This document shows, piece after piece, positions 5,431-10,227 of a stretch of DNA of 10,227 nucleotides (positions are counted from its first letter, which is position 1; each line of letters begins with the position of its first letter). The stretch spans positions 1 to 10,227 of the forward strand of contig JACRCB010000101.1 in assembly GCA_016219165.1 (NCBI GenBank), given 5' to 3'. Source of the DNA: Deltaproteobacteria bacterium (GTDB taxonomy: Bacteria; Desulfobacterota; GWC2-55-46; DRQE01). The position numbers were made by a program, and so were the translations under genes. Under the pieces are notes generated by a model. It had not been told where the DNA came from. It made no database searches and saw only the letters and a program-made list of their open reading frames with translations.

Positions 5431-5498
5431 CCCCGCGCCACTTTTGACGCGAAGGCTTTGCATATTCCGCAGGAAACCCTGTCAAAAGTGGTGCGGGG
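5431..5498. repeat. Stem-loop element B: 18-bp inverted repeat with 32-nt loop, relative of element A
   Basis: CCCCGCGCCACTTTTGAC (5431-5448) pairs with GTCAAAAGTGGTGCGGGG (5481-5498), 17 Watson-Crick pairs and one G-U, around a 32-nt loop. It starts directly after the TGA of the phospholipase-like gene and ends 11 bases before the coaBC stop, so it fills the gap between two convergent genes. There is no T-run straight after either arm, so classical intrinsic termination is doubtful. A bidirectional transcript-end structure is possible. Its stem and loop length match element A at 536-611. Confidence 0.8.
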
Positions 5499-5509
5499 CG
5501 GACTAAAAA

Positions 5510-6691
5510 CTACCGTGCCTTCATGGATACGACCCTGTCGAGTATCCTTTCGGCAATCTCCCCCTTACCCATGGGCAAGAGGACATCCACCTTGCCGCCG
5601 CGGTCTATAATCGTCACTTCGTTCGTTTCACTGTCGAACCCCGCGGGACTGTTGGCAACGACCATATCGAGGTTCTTCTCCTTAAGTTTAGCGCTTGCAT
5701 TCTTGACAAGGTCTTCCGTCTCGAGGGCGAACCCCACCAGAAACTGCCCCTTTCTTTTCTTTCCCATCTCCTTGAGTATGTCGGGTGTCCTCTCAAGGGC
5801 CGCGGTAAGGACTGCCTCGGCCTTCTTCATCTTTTTGGCATGCGCCTTTACGGGTCTGAAGTCGGACACCGCGGCCGCCATAATAACGACCGTTGACTGC
5901 GGAAAGTATCTTATGGCCGCCTCCATCATCTCCTCGGCGCTCACAACCCTTACAACACTTACCCCCGGAGGCTCCGGCAGGACGGAATGCCCGGAGACGA
6001 GCACGACCTCGGCCCCCCTTCTCCTCGCGGCCCTTGCCATTGAATAGCCCATCCTTCCTGAAGACGCGTTGGAGAGAAACCTCACGGGGTCAAGCGCCTC
6101 GCGCGTTGCGCCGGCGGTTACAAGGACCTTCTCCGCGGCCATGTCGCGTTTGGAGAGCGCCTCCCGCATGGCCTCCACTATATCTTCGAGTTCTGCAAGC
6201 CTCCCCGTCCCTTCCCTGCCGCAGGCAAGCTCCCCGCTCTCAGGCCCGACGAACCTGAAGCCCCTTTTTTTAAGCCTCTCGATATTCTCCGCTACCGCGG
6301 GGTTCTCATACATCCACTCGTTCATTGCCGGAGCCAGAAGAACGGGCGCCTTGCTTGCCATAACGACCGTTGTAAGGAGGTCATCCGCTATGCCCCCGGC
6401 CAGCTTCCCTATTATGTTTGCGGTTGCCGGCGCGATTACGATGAGGTCCGATTGCGCAAGGTCTATATGGTTTATACCCCCTCCCCCTGCCGCGGGGAAA
6501 AGATCGTAAGATACGGGATTGCAGGAGAGGGTCTCGAGACTTAACGGGGTTATAAACTTCCTTGCGGCATCGGTCATCACACACCTGACAAAAGCCCCCT
6601 CTTTTTTAAGCATCCTCGCCAGTTCGCATGCCTTGTATGCGGCAATCCCTCCGGTTACGCCGAGGACTATCTTTTTATCCTTCAAGACCAT
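5510..6691 (-). CDS. coaBC: Bifunctional phosphopantothenoylcysteine decarboxylase / phosphopantothenate-cysteine ligase
   Basis: This 393-residue protein matches full-length CoaBC (about 400), which makes 4'-phosphopantetheine in coenzyme A synthesis. The flavin-dependent CoaC half (1-185) has GVTGGIAAYKA (11-21), His75 in INHIDLAQ, the APATANIIGKLAGGIADD loop, Asn124 in PAMNEWMYENP, and the redox Cys157 in GELACGREGTGR. The CoaB half (188-393) has TAGATREALDPVRFLSNASSG, AAAVSDFRP (272-280), the KKMKK lysine cluster at 286-290, RTPDIL and the KLKEKNLDMVVAN segment. All key residues seem intact. I take the ATG at 6691 because AGGGAGAG stands just upstream and the family signature follows at once. 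The longer frame from 6727 adds 12 unlikely residues. It is 40 bases downstream of the hydrolase gene and ends next to stem-loop B. Confidence 0.95.
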   Translation of the reverse strand: MVLKDKKIVLGVTGGIAAYKACELARMLKKEGAFVRCVMTDAARKFITPLSLETLSCNPVSYDLFPAAGGGGINHIDLAQSDLIVIAPATANIIGKLAGGIADDLLTTVVMASKAPVLLAPAMNEWMYENPAVAENIERLKKRGFRFVGPESGELACGREGTGRLAELEDIVEAMREALSKRDMAAEKVLVTAGATREALDPVRFLSNASSGRMGYSMARAARRRGAEVVLVSGHSVLPEPPGVSVVRVVSAEEMMEAAIRYFPQSTVVIMAAAVSDFRPVKAHAKKMKKAEAVLTAALERTPDILKEMGKKRKGQFLVGFALETEDLVKNASAKLKEKNLDMVVANSPAGFDSETNEVTIIDRGGKVDVLLPMGKGEIAERILDRVVSMKAR

Positions 6692-6731
6692 ACTCTCTCC
6701 CTGAACTAATTTTAAGTTTTTCCGCAAACTG

Positions 6732-7394
6732 CTATAGAATTTCCCGTATGAAAGGATTTGAGAGTTTTTCTTCCCCTATGGTAGTGGCGGGGCCATGCCC
6801 CGGGAATACGGTTATATCGTCGCCGAGCGAGAGTATGCCTTTTATGGAGCCCATGAGTTCTTTTAAAGACCCTCCCGCCAGGTCCGTCCTTCCAACGGAA
6901 CCCGCAAAAAGGGTGTCTCCCGTGAAAACTATACCCGCGCTTTCAATATATATGGAAATCCCCCCCTCCGTGTGCCCGGGGGTATGGAGTATCTTAAATA
7001 TTATCCCACCTGCCTTAATCTCATCTCCATCCGCGAGGAGGATGTCGGGCGGCGGCTGCGGCGGGCAGTCAAACCCGAAGAAACTCGACTGGCGCGCTAT
7101 GGTTTCGAGGAGAGGGGCGTCCAGGGAGTGGATTGCGACCTTCGTCCCGAAAAAATCCCTGAGCGCGGAGTTTGCGCCGGCATGGTCGAAATGGCCGTGG
7201 GTGTTTATTATGCACCCGGGCTTGAGCCCCTCGTTTTCCGCCTCTTCCTCTATGAACCCGCCGTCCCCTCCCGGGTCTATGATGACCGCGTCCCGCGTCT
7301 TCTTATCCCACGCCATGTAGCAGTTTACATCGAGCGGGCCTACAACGAGTTTTTTGACATTGCACCCCTTGAAACCAAAAGACTCGGCCTCCAT
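6732..7394 (-). CDS. MBL-fold metallo-hydrolase (glyoxalase II-like)
   Basis: This 220-residue protein has a complete metallo-beta-lactamase-fold metal site: T65-H66-G67-H68-F69-D70-H71, H141 in HTPGHTEGG, D160 in FTGDTLFAGSVGRTD, and H200 in FPGHGPATTIGEEK. The GDTLFxGSxGRTDLxGG and FPGHGPxTTIGxEKxxNPF segments are typical of the small hydroxyacylglutathione-hydrolase-like (YcbL-type) group. These cleave thioesters or related substrates, but the natural substrate of this one is not evident. The ATG at 7394 has GGAAGG upstream; a GTG at 7400 is the alternative. Family members usually begin near VKKLVVGPLDVNCY, so about 12 extra residues precede the usual start. It lies between the sugar-nucleotide gene (75 bases upstream) and coaBC (40 bases downstream), consistent with one operon. 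Confidence 0.9.
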   Translation of the reverse strand: MEAESFGFKGCNVKKLVVGPLDVNCYMAWDKKTRDAVIIDPGGDGGFIEEEAENEGLKPGCIINTHGHFDHAGANSALRDFFGTKVAIHSLDAPLLETIARQSSFFGFDCPPQPPPDILLADGDEIKAGGIIFKILHTPGHTEGGISIYIESAGIVFTGDTLFAGSVGRTDLAGGSLKELMGSIKGILSLGDDITVFPGHGPATTIGEEKLSNPFIREIL

Positions 7395-7469
7395 TGCCAC
7401 CTTCCATCTCTCCAGAATGAGGCCCGCGGGCAGAAAAGTTTCTCACCGAATCTCTTCCCCGGCCGTATT

Positions 7470-9983
7470 CTAAGCCGCGGCCTCTTTCTGCCACTGCCTT
7501 ATCTTTTCGGTGTATTTTTCCACGAGACCCTTTGCCCTGTCTTCGGTGGATGCCTCCGCCACTATATGGAAGTAGGAATGGCTCTGGCTCGGATAGGCTA
7601 TTATCCAGTCATCCCCGAAGTTTATCCTTATGCCGTCCACAAGGGTTGTTTTCTTGCCTCTTGAATCCTCGGCAAGGCGCCTCATTATCATGCCCTTGTG
7701 CTCGAAGGCGCACGGGACGCGTTCCTTGACCATTATGCCCGGAGGTATCTCCTTTATAAGCCTATGGAGCGCCCTGCCCTCCTTTGCGAGCATCTCCAGA
7801 ATCTTCGCAACCGCATACATGCCGTCAAAGACGGGCTGGAAATCCGGAAAGACAAAGCCGCCCGTCTCCTCTCCCACAAAGAGGACGTCCTTTCTGATTG
7901 CGGCCTCCATGAGTCCCCTCGCGGTCGTCTTTGTCCTCAAGGTCTTGAACCCGTTTGAAGCGGCTATCTTCTCTATCGCCCTCGGGGCCGTAACAGGCAC
8001 CGCCACATGGCCCTTCCTGCCGCCGATTTTCCCGGTCTTGCAGACCAGAAGGGCCACAAGGTCCAGAGCGGTCTCCCCGTCTATGACATCGCCCGTATCG
8101 CCAACCAAAAAAACCTTCTCCCCTCCGGCATCGAGGAGAAAACCGACGTCGGCCCTCAATGACCTGACGATGGTGGAGAGTTGTTTGAGGGATTTATCGA
8201 ATTCCTCCCTTGTCCTCGTTACCTTCGAGCCGTCGAGGTTCGCATTAAGCGCGATAACCTCGCAGTTAAGGCGCCCGAGTATCGAAGGGAATATCCTCGA
8301 TGAACTCCCGTAGGAGTAATCGAGCACTATCTTGAACCCCGCCTTTTTTATGGTCTCGCCGTCTATCTTCGAGAGAAAACCCCCCTGATACATCTCGAAG
8401 GCGTGTATGGGAAAGACCATCTCCCCTGTTTCTTCGAGGGATACGCGCCTGAAGTCCTCTCTGAAAAAGAGCCTTTCTATGGTCCTCTCCTGCCCCGGAT
8501 GGAGGTCGAGCCCGGACCTGTCGAAGAACTTCAGGTCTATCAACTGCGGCTCAAATGGAGACCTCCTTGTATGGACCCCCCCGGCCTCGTTGCCATCCTT
8601 TGCCAGAAACCTCACAACCGGCATCGGCGTTACCCCGTAATCGTGGACGTTGACGCCCGTTGAGAGTATCCCGGTCATTATGGCCCTGTTTATCATCCGG
8701 GAGGTCTTGTGCGCGTCCCTGCTTGTGGATACCACCGAACCCCTGGGCAAGGACGCCCCGTATGCGGCCCCGAGTTTAGCCGCGAATTCGGGGGAAAGTT
8801 CTATGTTAGCAAGCCCCGTGACCCCGTACGCGGAAAATATGTTTTTACTCCACCTATCCGCCCATATGAGGCTCGAGGCGAGGGTCGCCTCATCATCCAC
8901 CTCCTTCCTCGGCCACACCTTGACGTTCGCCCTTACGGTCGAGTTCCTGCCGATACGGCAGTGGTCGCTCACGACAACCCCCTCCCCAAGATGCGCGCCG
9001 TCGCATATCTCGGTAGAATCCCCCACGATATTTTCCTGCAATCTTGCCCCCCTGCCTATCGTTATATCATTCCATAAAACCGAATCCGTTATGGCCGCAC
9101 CCTCCTCTATGACCGCATTGTCGCCGACGACCGAATTTACGACCTTTGCCCCGGCATCTATGCGGCAATTCCTTCCGATAATGACATCGCCAATCTCGGA
9201 GGCAAAATCCATCTTGGTCCCGTCCCCAATCCACACGCCGTTGCGCCGCTCCTTGCCCGGGACGTTAACCCTGACCTTGCCTCTCAGCACATCCATGTTG
9301 GCCTGCCTGTACTCCTGAAGGCTTCCCACGTCTTTCCAGTAGCCGTCCGCCACAAAGCCGTAAAGGGGCTTATCCTTTCCAAGGAGCATAGGGAAAAGGT
9401 CGTTGCTGAAATCGAACTCCTTATCCTCGGGGATGAACTCCAGCACGTCCTTTTCGAGGATGTAGATGCCGGTGTTGATGGTGTCGCTGAAGACCTCGCC
9501 CCAGCCCGGCTTTTCGAGGAATCTCAAGACCCTGCCGTTATCGTCCGTTATCACGATGCCGTAGGACAGGGGGTCTTCAACCCTCGTAAGCACCACCGTC
9601 GCAACCGCCTCTTTTTCCTTATGAAACTTTATAGCCTTTGTAAGGTCGATGTCGGTGAGCACGTCCCCGCTTATAACGAGGGTGGCTGCGGCCTTCTCCT
9701 TTCTCATGGCATGGGCCGTGCTTCCGGCCGTTCCGAAATCCGCGGGGGGGGTAACATACCTCATCTTCACCCCGAAAGCGGAACCGTCCGCGAGATAGTC
9801 CACGATGGGTTCAGGCTGAAAATAAAGGAGCGCCGTAAGGTCGGTTATGGAATGGCCCTTCAAAAGTTCCACTATATGCCCGATTATGGGTTTATTCGCC
9901 ATGGGCACCATGGGCTTGGGCAGGCTGCTTGTAATGGGCCTAAGCCTTGTTCCGAACCCCCCTGCCATTATTATGCACTTCAC
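7470..9983 (-). CDS. NDP-sugar pyrophosphorylase (mannose-1-phosphate guanylyltransferase-like) fused to a degenerate phosphomannomutase domain
   Basis: This is an 837-residue fusion. Residues 1-235 are a nucleotidyltransferase with MAGGFGTRLRP (6-16), LPKPM (21-25), SGDVLTDID (105-113), FLEKP (155-159) and GYWKDVG (214-220), a complete site for joining NTP and sugar-1-phosphate. Residues 245-375 are left-handed beta-helix hexapeptide repeats. Residues 385-830 follow the phosphomannomutase fold, but the usual TASHNP loop reads RRSPFEP (473-479), the DGDxDR metal loop reads DAGGEK (618-623), GExSGH reads GEETGG (704-709), and RPSGTEP reads YPSQSHS (797-803). Mutase activity is therefore doubtful. 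Fusions of this kind are widespread, for example in actinobacteria. The sugar is inferred from the family, not proven. The GTG start at 9983 is chosen because AAGGAG precedes it and the pyrophosphorylase signature follows directly. A frame from 10061 would cross the promoter. Confidence 0.9.
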   Translation of the reverse strand: MKCIIMAGGFGTRLRPITSSLPKPMVPMANKPIIGHIVELLKGHSITDLTALLYFQPEPIVDYLADGSAFGVKMRYVTPPADFGTAGSTAHAMRKEKAAATLVISGDVLTDIDLTKAIKFHKEKEAVATVVLTRVEDPLSYGIVITDDNGRVLRFLEKPGWGEVFSDTINTGIYILEKDVLEFIPEDKEFDFSNDLFPMLLGKDKPLYGFVADGYWKDVGSLQEYRQANMDVLRGKVRVNVPGKERRNGVWIGDGTKMDFASEIGDVIIGRNCRIDAGAKVVNSVVGDNAVIEEGAAITDSVLWNDITIGRGARLQENIVGDSTEICDGAHLGEGVVVSDHCRIGRNSTVRANVKVWPRKEVDDEATLASSLIWADRWSKNIFSAYGVTGLANIELSPEFAAKLGAAYGASLPRGSVVSTSRDAHKTSRMINRAIMTGILSTGVNVHDYGVTPMPVVRFLAKDGNEAGGVHTRRSPFEPQLIDLKFFDRSGLDLHPGQERTIERLFFREDFRRVSLEETGEMVFPIHAFEMYQGGFLSKIDGETIKKAGFKIVLDYSYGSSSRIFPSILGRLNCEVIALNANLDGSKVTRTREEFDKSLKQLSTIVRSLRADVGFLLDAGGEKVFLVGDTGDVIDGETALDLVALLVCKTGKIGGRKGHVAVPVTAPRAIEKIAASNGFKTLRTKTTARGLMEAAIRKDVLFVGEETGGFVFPDFQPVFDGMYAVAKILEMLAKEGRALHRLIKEIPPGIMVKERVPCAFEHKGMIMRRLAEDSRGKKTTLVDGIRINFGDDWIIAYPSQSHSYFHIVAEASTEDRAKGLVEKYTEKIRQWQKEAAA

Positions 9984-9989
9984 GAGCGT

Positions 9990-9995
9990 CTCCTT
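9990..9995 (-). promoter_or_regulatory. Ribosome binding site fixing the GTG start of the sugar-nucleotide fusion
   Basis: AAGGAG on the minus strand lies six bases upstream of the GTG at 9983. It is the only good ribosome binding site near the pyrophosphorylase signature, and it rules out the longer frame from 10061. Confidence 0.8.
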
Positions 9996-10017
9996 GTAAA
10001 AACCCTTTGGAATCGGA

Positions 10018-10046
10018 ATTTTATCAGGGAAACCGCACGCAGTCAA
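10018..10046 (-). promoter_or_regulatory. Sigma70-type promoter of the sugar-nucleotide/hydrolase/coaBC operon
   Basis: On the minus strand TTGACT (10046-10041) and TAAAAT (10023-10018) are separated by 17 bases, 5/6 matches at both hexamers. The -10 box ends 34 bases before the GTG at 9983, leaving room for a short leader with the AAGGAG site. The insertion sequence edge is about 65 bases further upstream. Confidence 0.7.
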
Positions 10047-10110
10047 GGAATCATGTGGCATATCCGGCCAAAGAATTTCCTCCGAGAAAACCCTGTTACA
10101 GCAAAATGAT

Positions 10111-10227
10111 AATGTCCTAAAGTAGCAAAGTAGAAATGTCCTATTGAATGGCTATAATTTTCCCCTTTGAAGGGAGGAGATTATGGCCGGAGAGGACATT
10201 ATCTACATGAGCTTACGGGAGTTGAAG
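10111..10227 (+). mobile_element. Left end of an insertion sequence (ISNCY/IS1202-like), truncated by the window
   Basis: AATGTCCTA occurs at 10111-10119 and again at 10135-10143, a direct repeat with a 24-base period just upstream of a transposase start. Repeated short motifs at an element end usually serve as transposase binding sites. A TATAAT at 10153-10158 could be the transposase -10 box, with no good -35. The exact outer boundary and any target duplication cannot be set without the right end. Confidence 0.6.
10183..10227 (+). CDS. Transposase, N-terminal 15 codons (ISNCY/IS1202-type, partial)
   Basis: A strong ribosome binding site (GGGAGGAG, 10172-10179) precedes the ATG at 10183. 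The frame is open to the window edge and reads MAGEDIIYMSLRELK. A DII-MS-(K/R)EL(K/R) opening is typical of the ISNCY (IS1202-group) transposases, which continue into a helix-turn-helix and a DDE integrase core. Only the first 15 residues are visible, so whether the element is intact cannot be told. It is transcribed divergently from the sugar-nucleotide operon. Confidence 0.62.
   Translation, partial: MAGEDIIYMSLRELK

Noticed and set aside
5523..6047. 174-codon plus-strand open frame
   Set aside because: It lies entirely antisense to coaBC, is serine/threonine/leucine-rich as expected of an antisense frame of a GC-rich gene, and has no recognisable domain.
7630..8313. 227-codon plus-strand open frame, and a similar one at 8650-9318
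   Set aside because: Both are antisense to the well-supported sugar-nucleotide fusion gene and show no family features or ribosome binding sites.
9984..10061. 26-codon N-terminal extension of the sugar-nucleotide fusion
   Set aside because: It crosses the -10 box of a good promoter and has no ribosome binding site, whereas the GTG at 9983 has AAGGAG and the family signature right after it.

Overview
The window looks like chromosomal sequence from an environmental Gram-negative-type bacterium with moderately high GC. The gene families would suit Desulfobacterota (former Deltaproteobacteria) or Nitrospirota, but the sequence alone does not settle the taxon. All the larger housekeeping genes are on the minus strand except one. 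There is no tRNA, rRNA or CRISPR array. The edges of the housekeeping block carry repeat and mobile-element debris.

Layout. (1) 1-135 is the 3' end of a plus-strand thiD-like kinase gene. (2) 190-476 is a small toxin-antitoxin locus: a consensus sigma70 promoter, an intact Phd/YefM-type antitoxin, and a toxin frame that stops after six codons. (3) 464-848 has no intact gene. It holds several palindromic repeats and a 29-codon Walker-A gene fragment. (4) 849-4460 is a minus-strand run read as uracil-DNA-glycosylase-like gene, nfeD, slipin, radC, then the fragment. (5) 4459-5430 is a divergent plus-strand gene for an exported zinc-dependent phospholipase C-like protein, whose ATG overlaps the glycosylase ATG. 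(6) 5431-5498 is a stem-loop related to the one at 536-611. (7) 5510-9983 is a minus-strand operon: NDP-sugar pyrophosphorylase/phosphomannomutase-like fusion, metallo-beta-lactamase-fold hydrolase, coaBC. A good promoter sits at 10018-10046. (8) About 10111-10227 is the left end of an insertion sequence, with direct repeats and the first 15 codons of a transposase.

How the genes fit together. NfeD (membrane ClpP-class protease) and slipin (SPFH scaffold) are a recognised membrane pair. RadC and the glycosylase-like protein flank them and are DNA-maintenance families. The fusion protein would feed nucleotide-sugar synthesis, CoaBC makes phosphopantetheine for coenzyme A, and the hydrolase is a generic thioesterase/glyoxalase II-type enzyme.

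The most interesting observations are these. Two related stem-loop elements share stem sequence and loop length and show compensatory base-pair changes. Two proteins keep their fold but have altered catalytic motifs (the glycosylase and the phosphomannomutase half of the fusion). An antitoxin has lost its toxin at a repeat boundary. I did not find a convincing new multi-gene system.
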